Numbered from the stretch's first letter, positions 36,309 to 49,900 are shown. The stretch is 64,000 bases of DNA from Ustulina deusta (GCA_023159155.1 JAJNNX010000003.1:186001-250000); one strand, 5' to 3'. The notes: generated by a model not told the origin, from the letters alone. Program-made: numbers and translations.

Positions 36309-37548
36309 TAGCAGCCACAACCACATGGCGAGCACCCGCCCACCCACTCCAGCACCAAGGATTACAGCAAGTACCATCAATGCAATTGATATAGACACAA
36401 GGGTAGCAGATGCAAAGAGTGCCGTGCCAAAAGCGAAGACGGCCACACTAGACAATTTAGCGACGACTTGTGCTATTACATGGATCGTCGAAATCCTGTT
36501 CATTGATATGACAGCATAAAAGCATGTGCGTGGAAAACTGGCCCCCGTGTTACTTGCGATCCGCATTCTTTAGTTCATCACAGAGCCGGCCTTGATGAAG
36601 TCGAGCGCATTCAGGTACTTCGGGTTGTTGTATATTTTAGTAGCTGTAGTGTCGAAGATGATACCTGTCGGACTTCTCGATATACGAATCGTCCAGCTCT
36701 TGGTGAATGGAGCGGCAACAAGGTTGTCGAATACGGCCACAACCGTGACGAGAATATACCAAACCCACATCCAGCCCCAAACCTATTAAAACAGGTTAGT
36801 TGTGCCAAAGGCAGAGAGTCAATGAACGTACTCGGCACTACTATGTGACAACAGCGCCTCTCTGGGCATAGTACATCGGAATCAGTAGTGCAATAAAGAG
36901 ACCGACTTGCAAACCCATTGCGAACCAGACACGCAAGAAGATACTCCCGTCACCATCACCTTCTGCCCTTTCTTTGATCTCTCTTGCAAACTTCTGGATG
37001 TCATTGTCCTCCGCTAACTCTTCGTAAGTGTTGTTGTCTTGAGCAACACTATGCTTGGTTGCACGCGATTTTAGCCGGCAAGATGCCTCGACAGGAATTG
37101 TAGGCACAAAACCACCAAAAGAGAATGGTTTATTCGGGTCATAGTCGCCAACATTGGAAGACGTGATCGAACCCCCTAGACTGAGGAACATACTAAGGAT
37201 GCCAGAGAAGGGTACCAATTTATACAAAATCCACATCTCCCTAGTTGGTGCTCCCAACAACGCGCCTGCTGTCAGGAGCAAGCTCAAGGCATCGGCAGCG
37301 CCCTTGTACTCTGCTTGACTGAGCTGTCCTACCAGCTCGAGAGCTGCGGTAAGATTTTCCAAGCATGAGTAAACTGAATCGCCGCTCAGAATAGTCATTC
37401 CCCTATTGATCCAGTTATAGAGATCGAAATCGCCCGCCTCCTGGTTCACAGCTGTTGCCTGAGATGGGCTCAGAGTTTGGATTGTGGTGAAAAACACTAT
37501 AGAGGGGTTCCTTTGGCTATATATTCCCTGTTTCTTTCTTTTGTACAT
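36309..37548 (-). pseudogene. Fungal membrane protein interrupted by one in-frame TAA
   Basis: The minus-strand frame 37548-36853 joins by a 70-bp phase-0 intron (GTTGTC...CTAAC...AATAG) to a frame starting at 36782. That frame is open to a TAA at 36572-36570 and then continues in the same frame to TGA at 36308-36306. The first part reads GALLGAPTREMWILYKLVPFSGILSMFLSLGGSI and DYDPNKPFSFGGFVPT. The second reads WGWMWVWYILVTVVAVFDNLVAAP. After the TAA comes a clear membrane segment, SSVAVFAFGTALFASATLVSISIALMVL. The part after the stop is so protein-like that the TAA is best read as a nonsense mutation; CAA to TAA is a one-step C-to-T change. The N-terminus may also be truncated. I recognise the general look of a fungal multi-pass protein but not its function. 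Confidence 0.55.
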
Positions 37549-38969
37549 AAAAACATTATTTTATAGCTTTAAAATTTATTATTGGGTTTTAGCGCGCTTT
37601 TGGCAGTATTATTAACAGATTAGCTAGTAGGCCTATAATGTTCTAGGAAGGGGGTAAAGAGGTAAAGGAAGGAGGGAGGTAAACTAAGCAGAGGCGGCAT
37701 TGTTCGGAGCAGGAGGAGCAGCGTGTTCCGGGCGTTCGACGGTTCCGTTTCCGTTAATACGGTGCGCTTGGCCCATGGCATCCAGATGCCCCGGTTACAA
37801 GGAGAGGGCGACTAAGGGCAGTAGAACCCGTGAAAATATTTGCACCGCCACAACAAGTCGGCAGAGCACTCTGTATCAAGTTATTAATATTGCATGCAAC
37901 CTAGTTAGCAGTTTGAGGAGAAGTATAATGAAGTCCCATCATTTTAGCAGATGATAAAAAGAAGAATTAGCAGGTTTAATTCACAAGCTGGCTTTGCAAT
38001 AATACTAAGTCAAGCTTTAAAATAAATGATGACTGTTAATATTATTCATGCTTGCCGCAAATTTCTACCGCTTAAGATATCATCAAAATTATTTATTAGC
38101 AGAAATCAAGCTTGATATTGTTGACCATACATGACTACTTTTCAACTATAACTCATTATGATGTGTTTGGCAAGAGGAATTTATGTAAGATGAAAGATCT
38201 TCCATAGCAGATAATCATTTATTGCTTGGAGATTCCAGTATGGCATAAACGGAGTAACAAGTTTGCACCATGTGAGAGATGTCACAGGGAACAATGGGCA
38301 ACAATAATAGATGTACATAATGTTCCATTCACGACACCTATTGAGTGAACAGGCAGCTTACAAGACAAGGGCATTGGTGCAAACCATTGCAAAACTCACA
38401 GAGCTGGCTTGGGACACACAAACCAATAATGACACGCACCACTAAGGCTGCCACAGCTCAAATTTTTGGCAATATCTCTTTAAAAGCCCACACGACTCCT
38501 GTGGTATCCGTCATCATTCTCCTTTCCTTCTCTTCTCACCTTGGTTTTTCTCTCCCAGGTTCCTAGGTGTGCTACAGGTGACACTTGTGCTACTACTGCG
38601 CCATCCCGTATATGCACTTGAACGGTTCATCCTGCCCAACTACAGTCAAATAGCAGCTGGTCACAGAGATAGCAACCTATTCTGACGACTTGCACTGCCG
38701 CTCCGCACACGTCCAGCATCAGGCGGCCACAGTGGTGTAGTGTACTTTGATTCCGTTATTATCAACGGTAGCTTCTGGGTCACTCAACTCAGCCAGGTAT
38801 ATTGTCACTCTTTCTTGTGCACATGATATCATGTGGCCCCAAGTGCTACACACCATTCTGCTTTATCACCAGATGCGGCACATGCTCTAGTGAATGACAA
38901 AAAAACTGTTGGGATGGCTGCTGACAGATCCAAGTTCACCTGAAGTAGACAAGAAGTATCAACATCACA
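37549..38969. other. AT-rich region with a small GC-rich island
   Basis: Mostly AT-rich, with a sharply GC-richer island at about 37680-37800. On the minus strand that island reads a coding-like tail (NGNGTVERPEHAAPPAPNNAAS) ending in a stop near 37686. It could be the last exon of a lost gene. From 38250 to 38969 the DNA is the likely promoter of the next gene. Confidence 0.35.
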
Positions 38970-40075
38970 ATGGAGGGGCATCTGAATGGAGAGGTCGTCG
39001 GAAGCGCAAACCAAAGCCCCGAGCAATCGGTTCACAACCAATCTCCCGAGTCAACAGCGACTGCTAGCTCACACCAATCCCGGGCGTCTATTCCGCCCCC
39101 TACTCCTCCTCCGCCTGCCCCTCCTACTACTACTGCCGCAGCGAACCCGGGAACCCAAACATCTTACCCAGCCACTGCCACTGCAGGACCTTCTTCTACC
39201 CCAACACCTCCAGGAATTGTTCCGACTGCATCAACTGCACACCAAAACTATCCTGCCACTGCATATCCGCCACAACATCCGGCGCGACCTCCCACCACAC
39301 CCTGGGGACATCCTCCATACCCACTTCCGAACATTGGATCGGGAGCACCTCCCATCATGGCAGCTCCATACGGATGGCACCAGTAAGTTACATTATTTGT
39401 TCTCGATACAATGGTATTCTAGATATAAGGCGGTGGTATCGAAAGAGATTTGAGAGAAAGATACGGGCTCATATGAGCATATCATAGGTCCTACATACTC
39501 TGAATCTGGCTTAATGACTGACCACTCCATGTCTCGACAGACCGTTCTGCTACCCGCCACCGCACATGCAACAATCTCAACAGCAGCTACAATATTGGTA
39601 CTACTATCCTGGCACGGCTCCAGCTGCAGGTCTCCCCAGTAAGTTTGTCACGTTGTGCGAACACACACATGCACGCGCACGAACAAGAAATAACATACAG
39701 ATTCGTATCATGCTGTCCCATCTTGCTTCTCTGATCCTCGCATATCCTGGTCTTCCCATACTGCAGCAACACTTGCACTACCTGTATCAACAATCGCATG
39801 CGTCTTTTGCGCGAGAGACATCCACGAAGCTAATTCACTAACCATCGCTTCTACTTCTAGTGACCTGCACCCATCCCTCGCCCTGGTGGAGTGGCACATC
39901 ACACTACCTCACGAACCCGCCTCCACAGGCTCCCCAGGTGTACACCGTTGAGCCTGCCTATATCATCCCACAAGCAACGTACTACCAAGCCACGGCGCCG
40001 GCCCCTGCTGCTGCTCCTGCTGCTGCCCCTGCCTATTACTACGTCCCAGGTGCGCCGGCCTACTACTACGCTTAA
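38970..40075 (+). CDS. Pro/Ala/Tyr/Gln-rich low-complexity protein
   Basis: Three exons, 38970-39382, 39541-39638 and 39861-40075, with introns of 158 and 222 bp, both with GTAAGT donors (acceptors CGACAG and TTCTAG). They join in phases 2 and 1 and give 241 residues. The protein is almost entirely low complexity: SIPPPTPPPPAPPTTT, a Gln/Tyr block (QQSQQQLQYWYYYPG), and a C-terminus of YYQATAPAPAAAPAAAPAY and YYYVPGAPAYYYA. No signal peptide, membrane segment or catalytic motif is present. Such sequences occur in RNA-granule and cell-wall proteins, but neither is shown here. The conserved reading frame across three junctions argues that it is a real gene. The introns are longer than others in the window. 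Confidence 0.65.
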
Positions 40076-43000
40076 GGAGAAGAGGAACACCCTATCTGCT
40101 CACTCGATGGATGTACGCCTATCTTCTCCTATCAGTCGAAGACTAGGGGGGCAACCAGGCTAGGGGGAAGGACAACAAGATCTTCTTGGACTGGTGTTTA
40201 CCTTTGATGATCTCCCTGTCTCTTTCCCAGCTGGCGTAGTGGAATCTTGTGACGCACCTCTTTCGTCTTCAGTCGCCCCTGCCTCACCAAACAACAACTA
40301 CTTGTTGGCCGGCAACTCAATGGAATCCGTTTCATAGAGGCATAATACTTCAGAAAAAAAAAAAAAAAGTGACAAAAAAAGGAGGGCAGGAATGCAAAAC
40401 GGATGCTGTGCATCTAGCACCGTGTGATGGGATGGAGCCAACCAGAAAATAAAGGAGTTCGGATAGTTTGCCAGGGCTAGGAAAAGGGGGCAGTACATCT
40501 GATGCTGCGTTCTTCGAGTATCGGCACTCAAGAAATGCTAGGGGTAATTACTGAAGCTAGGTGAATGACTACCCTACTGTTTGTAACCATGATGCTCGTG
40601 TGATACTTGATTATTGTACATATGTCATGAACATAGCCCTGACATGATATGATGGGGGCAATATCAGGACAGGACTCAGTATAGTTGAGCTTGCGAAGCT
40701 GCACTAGCGCCTTGACATGCACCGTTGTGCCTGCCGGGTAGAGGTACTACTACTAAACTATTAACCACTACTGGCTCTCAATGCCAGTTGCATGTTGGAG
40801 AAACATAACAATCCGAACGGCCGGTACACACCAAGCAAGCGAAATCTATGGATTGCCTGCCTACGCGCAACCGGAAGTCGGCTGTGAATTGTCTGAATCT
40901 TTCTCCAATGTGTCGCCTCGTAGATAATTGCCATGCCCGAGTCAACCTTATCACCATTGTTCTCCTGGAGGAATCTGGCGAGAAACCCGGCCCATAGAAT
41001 TCGCCGGAGTGGCCGCCGGATCACAGCGTTGTCTCAAATGTACATCGTGCTGCATGCGTACATGGGAAGGGATTCAAGCAAATCGACTCATTGAGTGAGC
41101 CAATTAGAATCAAGAAAAAAAAATCGACGAGGTATAAGGAGGGTGTGAGCGGAAAGCAAGTGTAAAGTGGAGGCGGATCTTATCTGCAAGATCTTCCTGT
41201 AGTACGACGCTTATATAGTATCTTGAGCAGATTTCCCTCGATCAACCATAGTCAGATCCCCGGCGCATCGTCGGGTGCAACCGTACAATCACGTATCGGC
41301 GAGCGGGATGCCTCGTTTACTTCTAGTTATCGCCTGTCAATCGAATAGGACGGTAAGTAACTGTTGCCAACGATACCTAAAGACCATCCCGAGCCAGATA
41401 TCTCTATTTCTGTATGTGTGCGTTACGTCATTAGCCAGCGGCATGCCACAACTACCTCGAGTGCGATATTAGGCAAGCGGGTTGTTCTTCCAACCGACAT
41501 CTACGCATAGGAATCCAAAGATTTATTTCTGCGTGAATGTTGGTGTTCAGAAGCGGACCCTAGGTAGGGGTTAGGAATCTTGTCATTACGTAAGGGTTCT
41601 AGACTCCCTTGATGACTATCACTAGGCCATTCATAGCCTACTGCCTTGTTCGTGACAGCTGAGTTGCCGGCCGGGATGGGATAAAGGATCGGAAGTCAGA
41701 AGCATTCCAGCGGCCTAGCCGCAGGAGCGCCCTCGCTTAAACTGCCTACGTATCCAGCATCGAGCAGCATTCGCCGGAGGGCGACATAAAGCAGGTGTCT
41801 AAAATCGAAACTAGGCTCGGCAAGATCACGCTAAGATTCGCGCACCTCGTCATCATTATTGACTGGGTCAGCCTGATTAAGTACAGAGATGGTTCGGAGT
41901 CTTTTTCATCAGTGGTTTAGCTGTTTATGAATAGAAATGTGCTTGCCAAGCCACTTCCCGGACTCCTGGGTCGAATAGATGGGTGCTCGCTCGTTGGCGT
42001 GTCCCAAGATCAAATGGACAGAAATGGGGGGCCCGACGGTCTTCGGAGTCTGGGTGGGAATCCTGACAAAGCCGTACCGGTGTGGTGGAAGATAATGCCA
42101 TGTGGGATGCGTGTTGTGGCGCCGTGGCTGTGATGGTGGACGTGAGGTGAACCGCGAACGAACAATTGTCTTTTACCACTACCGAACACTTCATGAAACA
42201 TCGAACCTGGGTGTGGATTGTTCTGTGGCGGGCTGGCTTAACTATTGCAGTTAGTACAGTGTAGCTGCTGGGGGTCTGTTTCTTGCATATCAGTAGCGTG
42301 CAGTAGTATGGGGACCAGAATAGATACATCTACCAAGATGGCGGGTCAATCAGAGTGCCGAGTACAAAAAGGAAGGCGCTGTAGTCTTGGCATGTTAGGT
42401 CTCAGTAAGCACGAATAGGTTACCATTTACAGCTAGGTCGGTCAGTGAAGCCCGAGTAGTGGCATCGGACATGTAAATAGTGTACCCATTAGTGACAGTC
42501 CAGGGTGATCTTCGCCAGGCTCATAAATGCTGCCAATATGCCACTTGAAAGATAATGCCTTAGATAACCAAGATAGTAGCTTTTAGTTTTGGTTTGCTTT
42601 GTATTGCTTCATCCCTTTGAACTAATAGATTAGATTGAGTTGCATTTCCCCTGTCGCCTATATTGTAGGTATTGCTACGCAGTGCAACGTTACCATTGCA
42701 TTTTATATCCCTCGTGCAACACTGTCTTGAAGAAGACATTTCCCACAACAAAAAAAGTACGGAAACTTCCAAGATATCAAAAACCATACATAAATTCTGA
42801 ATTCAATACGATGCGAACGATGCTGCTGTACAGTCGCAAGGCCAGAAAATGAAGCTTGGTGCGGACATGGTACCCATTCCGAGATGCCTGATGCATGCTT
42901 TTCAAGCTGTTCTCGCTGCCAAGACTCAGCACTGGCTGAATATAATCAGTTTCCTATTTGGTGTAAGAGCTGTCACCGTCTTCTATACATAGAAGCGACA

Positions 43001-45266
43001 AGAATACGACGACGAAGCTCACGACGCGACGATAGCTGTGCGTGCGACTTGAGAAGGTGACACGAATAGGCTGGGTTTATTCAATCACGACCCAACCGTT
43101 CGGTAGCGCCTAAGATGATGGGCAGATGACGGGGTAGCATTTTCAGGGGTTAAGCACTTAGTGTACGTAGTGCACACTAGAGCACTGGACTTTTGTGAGC
43201 CTATTGGGCTTGTAGTGTCAGAATGCGATCTATCTAGCGTATACGTCGCAGATATCCAAGGTCGGTTGTTATGATGGATGATTGGTCAATTTTGCCTTTC
43301 TCTGCGCTACGCGGTAGTGTACTGTAGTGGATGCTGCACTACACTATATGTAGGTTAGGTAAGCCGGGATGCAGCCGAACGGCGGCTGGCAGTGAGATAT
43401 GTACTGTGCTCATGTTAGATAGGTTTCTGTAGTACGCAAGATAATGTCATGTCACACTTGATGCCTTTTTTATTTTTTTAAGGGAAACACGTGCGTGGGA
43501 GAGTAGGAACTCGTATCGTATTGAAATACTGATCTAAGCCCCCGATACGAACTTTGGTAGAAGTTTGTGTTTAGCTAGTTTCTCTCCCTTTTCCCTTTTC
43601 TTTGGTTGGATCTCGAATTAAGAACCAATGAACGAACAATCTCCAGATCGTCCAATAAGACTCTCGCCTCATCCCTCAACTTGGCAAGAGTCAGGGAGGA
43701 AGAGAGAAGTGGATCCCTCGGCAATGGGCGACCCTTGGCTCCTGGACTCCGCAGTCAACCAACCAGGTGGCCTATCGCCGATTCAGAGTAACGACCTGCA
43801 GGTACTAGTTATCTTGTGACTAGGTTGGGAGGGTTGTTACCAACACGCTGGATCTACACTAATAACGGTTTTCCCAAGATATCGGGTTGGTACATCTTCC
43901 TCTTGCTTTAGCAGCATTTAATAAGAAGTTGTAGTATACCGGTGTAGAATATGCAGGGAGAAGCCCCATTCCATGTTCCACATTATAATAATAATAACAG
44001 AGCCTTGTTTGTACGATTACTCACTAGGCACCGCAACAGGTTGTTTCCTTAGTCCTAGGCAATGTCCTGCTGGTTGGCTCTGGACGAAGTTTTACCGAAG
44101 AGCTCTCCCAGGATCTGGGTTTGAAGAAAACAACCCATGCGACACTATAATACCGGTACATGATTGGACCTAAAATGAAAAGCTAAAGGAGTGTCCGACC
44201 TAGTACGCTTACGAATTTAGGAGGTCGCAAGTAGCGAGATCTTATCGCTGTCATACGATGATCTACTGCGTACCTAAATACACTAACAAGTCCTTTTTTC
44301 TTTAGTATGACGAGATTAATAATCAGTAATCCGTGTCGAAATCGGGACACAATGTACATATTGTGGGTTGAATAGGAAGTTGGCGGCAGCTCCGAGTCTT
44401 ATAGTGAATTGCATCATATTTCGAGAAGTCCTACGAGATAAAGAATATGGCCTAGTCATGGTGCTGGTGATGATGGCTTGTGGTTTTGCGGATGCCATTC
44501 AGGATCATCTATATTATTTCTATCGACGTGAACGTCGGGGGTCGTCATCCTGTCAGAGCTTACTTCGCTGCACAAAAGTTCACATGGCGTTTTTATTATT
44601 AGAGCAGGCAAATTGACGATGTCGAGAAAGTGAGACAACACATCGATGTACGCACGGAACTCGTGACACCGATTCGCCATAATCACCGAGAATGCAGTGA
44701 CAGTCTTCTAGAAGGGTAGCACAATCCTGCAGGTACCACAGCCGATTCCAACCCACACAGGATACGACCCATGACTCGAAGGGATGTGGTGGCACCGACA
44801 AATCATGTGTTGCGCCCTGACCCAAAGCTATGTTCTGTCATGATTTCGTGCAGCCTCCACACACACAGTTGAGCTGAAATTCCGCCAAGACAGCCTCGAC
44901 CCACGTGTTAAAATGCGTTGAAACCATGCTAGCGTCGAGGATCAGATGCAGTCTTATAAAGAAAGCCAAGGAGAGTCCGGCATTACTTGAGAGAAAGAGA
45001 GCAACCGTCACCCGAAAAGCCACCTCGAGGGTGCGTTTTCGGGACTTGCAAAACCCGCTGTTAAACTATGTGCCTAGAATCCATTTCTCGTTGCTCCTCT
45101 CTTGGGCTATTTTCTCTTCCATTCATATAATAAATTGCCAAGGCCTCACAGGCCCAAGGTTTCCCTCCTTGGCACTCTTTTTGTTATAGTTGTGTCAGAG
45201 CCCATCCTACGATACCCAGAGACGAACGAACGAAGCTCAGATTTTGGACGTCCAGTCCGACTCGCC
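40076..45266. other. Gene-poor region, 5.2 kb
   Basis: No convincing gene. It holds an A15 tract (40352-40368), one copy of a dispersed repeat (41545-41660), and a cluster of GTAGTG/CACTAC motifs near 43310-43360. A 63-codon frame at 43628-43819 was considered and not accepted. Confidence 0.45.
41545..41660 (+). repeat. Dispersed repeat, copy 1 (pairs with 46848-46955)
   Basis: Shares with 46848-46955 the series AAGCGG..., TAGGTAGGGG, ATTAC..AAGGGTTCTAGACTCCCTTG and CTTGTTC.TGACA. The 20-bp core AAGGGTTCTAGACTCCCTTG is identical in both, and the flanks are about 65-70% alike by eye. The core is itself an imperfect palindrome centred on TCTAGA. It probably marks two old copies of one element. 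Confidence 0.6.
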
Positions 45267-46719
45267 ATGACGGGCGAGACTCTCACTCCCTTACCACCAG
45301 TCGTACGCTCGGGCTCCATCGCCATCATCATCTTTGCCCTCGCCTCCTTCCTCGCATCGTTGGTGCTACTCCTCTATTTGACTTGCAAGGTCGCAGCGTG
45401 GCAGTTGGGAAGATGGTCACCTCAAAGTCCTAAAAGAAGAGCACCTGGGTTCATGTTTGCCAGCGGGCCGATCAGGTTTGGGCCTGCTCACGATGCCGCG
45501 AGGCTCGCGGGTTCAGAACCTATGGTAGATGCCTTGTCATTTGCGCAGTCGGAGAGGACCGAAGGCACCCGTTATCCGAACCAGTTTATTCTGCTTTTCT
45601 TGAATCTCCTCATCGCCGACGTGCACCAAGCGACTGCTTTTGCTCTAAGCACGGTCTGGATTCTTCAAGATAGCGTCACCGTCGGGATTCCTACTTGCTT
45701 CGTACAAGGCCTCTTCATCTCGGTAGGCGATCTCTCGTCGAGCCTCTTCATGTCAGCAATCGCCGTTCACACGTTTTACTCGATCGTTTATAAATACCGC
45801 CCACCCCATAAAACCCTTTACATTTATATCGCCCTCATCTGGGCATTTGTATATCTTATATCACTCTTGCCGATAGCCGGCACTCTGAACGGCGCCTCAG
45901 CTGGGGGTTTCTTTGTTCGCGCTGGCCCTTGGGTAAGTCAAAACCCAGTTAAGCAATAATAATTTCAAATCAAGATGTTAACCTTACTTATAACAGTGTT
46001 GGATTAATAAGACGTATGGCGATATCCGTTTACTCACACATTACATATTTATATTTATCTCCATCGCCCTATCTTGGTTGCTTTATACGGCTATATTCAT
46101 ATCCCTACGACGGCAATATAAGCGAGGCGACATTGGCAACATAGGCAACAAGGGATACCACCATCCGGCCTTCCTAATTTATCCCGTTATTTATTTGATT
46201 TGCATATTACCCCTGGCTATCGGCCGTGTGGCCACCATGGCAGGGAGAGAGCCGTCACTTGGATATTTCTGCTTTGCAGGGGCGCTTGTCAGTAGCAACG
46301 GCTGGTTAGACGTCCTCGTCTTTACCACGACACGCCGCTCGATCGTCTTTGCGCACGGAGAAGAGTTTGGAAACGAAGACACGGGAGTCGGCACGTTTGC
46401 GTTCATGAAGCCGCATCGGTTCGGGAATACGATATGGGTGCGGGGCGGCCATGAAGAGCAACCCCAAAAACCGCCTACCGGTGGCTGGTGGCGAATACTA
46501 GGCGATCCGGATACTCAGGTGCGGAATCCCTCAAGGGTGGGGAAAACCTCGAGCCAGACATCCCTGACCCCCTTAGAACGTAATGCTATCCAGTTGGAAG
46601 TCATTACAACTGTAGTTGTTGAAGACGACAGGATGCACAAAACACTCGAGTCAGGCTCCACCTCAACAAGAAGTCTGAAGGGCAAATATTACCGACAGAA
46701 GGTGATGTGGCCGTCATAG
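45267..46719 (+). CDS. Seven-transmembrane receptor, Git3/cAMP-receptor-like fungal GPCR
   Basis: Two exons, 45267-45932 and 45997-46719, with a 64-bp phase-0 intron (GTAAGT...AACAG), give 462 residues. The ATG at 45267 has good context (CTCGCCATGA); the frame is open further upstream but with poorer starts. TM1 is about residues 17-42 and TM2 about 106-132 (FLNLLIADVHQATAFAL), after an unusually long ~60-residue first loop. The third segment has TCFVQGLFISVGDLSSSLFMSAIAVHTF, the pattern I associate with fungal glucose/cAMP-type receptors. Four further hydrophobic segments follow, two on each side of the intron, and then a 140-residue hydrophilic tail. Known role of the class: nutrient or chemical sensing at the plasma membrane through heterotrimeric G proteins. 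The ligand is unknown. Confidence 0.8.
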
Positions 46720-46847
46720 CTAGTCTACATCATGATACCCATTGTTTACAACATTTGATACTCTTAATGATAATGGACTACGTAAGACGTTTGTATGATA
46801 ATTCTTGCATTGTTTTCTCGGGCGAGACTTGCCTATTACCTCCTGTC

Positions 46848-46955
46848 AGGAAGCGGTCAAACATAGGTAGGGGTGATGAGTTTTATTATTACACAAGGGT
46901 TCTAGACTCCCTTGTTGTCCATCTCCAGACTGATTCTTTGTTCCTGACACCTGTA
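46848..46955 (+). repeat. Dispersed repeat, copy 2 (pairs with 41545-41660)
   Basis: Carries the identical 20-bp core AAGGGTTCTAGACTCCCTTG at 46895-46914 and the same order of flanking short matches as copy 1. It lies about 130 bp after the GPCR stop codon, so it may sit in that gene's 3' flank. Confidence 0.6.
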
Positions 46956-49900
46956 TCAGTGCATTCAATCACCGAATTCTAGCTATTCTAGTCATTATTC
47001 TTGCCATAAATTCGGGACATCAACGCAGGGGATCAATGCGCTAAGTTTACATTTCGATAAATAGATGGGAACTTCCCCCTAAGTAACCATGGCCGCGATC
47101 CTAAGGTTAGATATCTAAGAAATCAGTATTAGAGGGTTAGACTATGCTAAGGACTTCAGGATTCAGCATTCCAATTCTACTCAACCTAGTTTATTGTGAT
47201 ACTCACTGATTTACTCATCGATGGAGTTTTATCACGGCTCCCTCGCACCCTGGATCGCAATCTATTCGTGGTGAATGAACCACATCTGCTCTGCGAATGC
47301 ATCAAGGAGCGAAATGAAAACCATGACGACTCCGTTGGGGCTACATAATGTTCTCCAACCCGTAAACGAGGACCTAGCTAATACGCAGATGAAACGTTAA
47401 TCCATGCGAATCCCAAGATGGGATGCCATGTGACTAGCAGAACAAAGGGAGCGTTTTGTATATTGTAGCAAAGATGTAATCCTAGGCTCTTTGCACTACA
47501 GAATATACTTACAAGTGCACCCTATCCTCAAATGGCATGGGTGAGATGAATAAAGAGTTTTGTGAGAAGAAATAGCTACGAAGCGAATAGGAGACTCCTC
47601 CCAGCACAGTGGATATTTCTCTCCGTTTGTCAGGCGACTATGAACTACCTACCCTATGGGAATAGTTGTAGTAGGGTTCAGGAATCAATTGACCATTCTA
47701 TTAAGCCCTAACAACCCCCTACCTAGCTGCAGACGAGTCTCTCTATTTACCCTAGGGCAACCCTTCCAGCACTGTTGATTGTTAAGCCCGTCGAGCTCAA
47801 ACATGTCGCTGGCGTGCTAATCTATAGAGGGTGGTATTGGCAGCCCGGCAAACTCATTAATGCTGACACTGCTTCGTGTCTACCCCAGCCGAAAATAGCA
47901 GAGAGCAATTGCATTCATCTTATGATGCTTAGGCTAGAAGGAAGCCGACCTCAGAAGTTAAGGTTTAATAGCAGACGTTAAAATTAGGATATTCCTAACT
48001 TAGTAAAATTAATCGAAGGAACATCGTCATAGTTCAGCAGTCATACTTATCGCTCAACCTCGGGGCCTTGTGGTTCCTGACAAAGGAGGTCGCTTTCTAA
48101 ACGGTAGGCTACTTGTAAGGAGCCTCGCAGAAGAGAGGCCCTGAGTATAAGGGGGCGGCAATTCAATCAATCCATTGATTCTTGATCCCTTGGCTATCTA
48201 GAGGGGTCTACCTAGGTCTATTATACAGCTGAACCTGACCCTACTTCATAGATGCAAGAGAATTTCTTCATCGATAACTTATTTCCATCATCTATTGCAT
48301 ATTCCTTGAGTCATACTAAAGTTGACAAGGTGAGTAAGATCAGTATAGGGGTACTCACCTTGCCCTTAAGCAAGGAGATATACTTTCAAGTACAATAACT
48401 TAACTTTCCGATCGGGGGGCTGCTGATTATCATACAAGAAATTGAATTCAACACAATAATTAACTAAAGGAGAGTGCTGGTCGTGATCTGTACTGCGATT
48501 TCTAGCTAGGTAATTGGCGGCGCTATAGCCACATACTCTTCTCACTGCATCCCAATAGCTAGCTAGCTGAGCAACCAACTTGGTTTGGAGCCTTATAATG
48601 GCTAACAGCTCATTTCTGACGCTACTTGGTCACCAACTCCCCTAGGTTTGGACCGGCAGCGAAATACGTGAATATATCGATCCAACTGAATACTGAGTGA
48701 GAGTGCCGCTCAACCTACCCACTCATAATTATTGCTCGTCTGCATCATAATACTTGCTTGTTCTTCGTATGCGGGTTGAGAAGATGACTCACTCGTTAGC
48801 CTGTCTTGTACTGTGAGAGCTGTTCACAGAATAAGAGGGGCCGAAAATTCATAGGATTGAGAGCTCGGAAGAGGCTTTTGACTTGCTTGGAGTTGAGACT
48901 CCAATGATACTCAGTAGGTGTCGGCCTATTGCGTAGAAATATTATCTACAGAAGAGTTAATGGGCTCTCCTAAGGCAAAGGTAGTCGACGAATATTTCAT
49001 ATAGTTGTCTAAACTGAAGAGCCCCCCTAGTAAGACTAAAAAGATATGATAATGGGCAATATACGAGCCCTTCCTACTATGATGCTAATATCTACCGATT
49101 GTCTCCCAGAAAAAGATTATTCACTTCAAAGCACAAGGCGCTTGATTGTAGCTTTTCTTCAGCTCATGAAGGAAACCCTTTCCCTTACACTGGAGGCTCT
49201 CTTACAAAATCTATCCATCTGTTCGAAGGTTTTACTCCCACTCTTACTTTGGTGCGAAAACTATAAAACTGGAATTCTCAACACGACTACCTCAGAGCAT
49301 AGCAGCCACCCTCTTGTGACTTTAGCGTCCGACACTATCTAATAAGCGCAATGACCCAGAAGCGATATCAACGAGTTGTACCTTCACCGGTATGATTTTC
49401 AAAAACTACACTGCAAACTTGTCACTATAGGCCGAATATGCCAAGCAGAGGAAGTTGCTGCGACTCTTCAAGGAGGATATATTTAACTTTCGGCATATAA
49501 AACGGCCTTAGACTCGCCTTCGTGGTTGAAGAGACAGTCAGGGCTCAATGCCACCGAGTACTTACCAATACCGCTATTTACTAACAACCAGCCTTTCACT
49601 CGCGATGACCCCTCTCCGCTCTGTCACCCGACATATCCACTGAGCTGAACACAAACCCGTCGTATTAACCGGTTCATATTCTTGTTAACCACCACTTCAG
49701 TCGCTGAATAACACGATATTCTAACCAGATCCGACGTGGTCCGGATGTTAAATATAGATCGAGGGTTCGTTCTTACTCTTCGATCGATATGGTATCATGC
49801 TGAGTGGGGCTCGCGGTCTATCTACGACCTAAGTTTGCTGGCGCCACGTCCACTAGTGGGTATACATATCGATGAACTATGGGTGAATTCGGGACCAACT

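Noticed and set aside
36496..36553. 58-bp intron (GTAACA...AACAG) that might remove part of the broken membrane gene
   Set aside because: The two sides are out of phase, and the stop codon lies upstream of the donor, so splicing would not rescue the frame.
43628..43819. 63-codon frame with possible splice donor at its end
   Set aside because: No following exon could be found and the peptide has no recognisable features.
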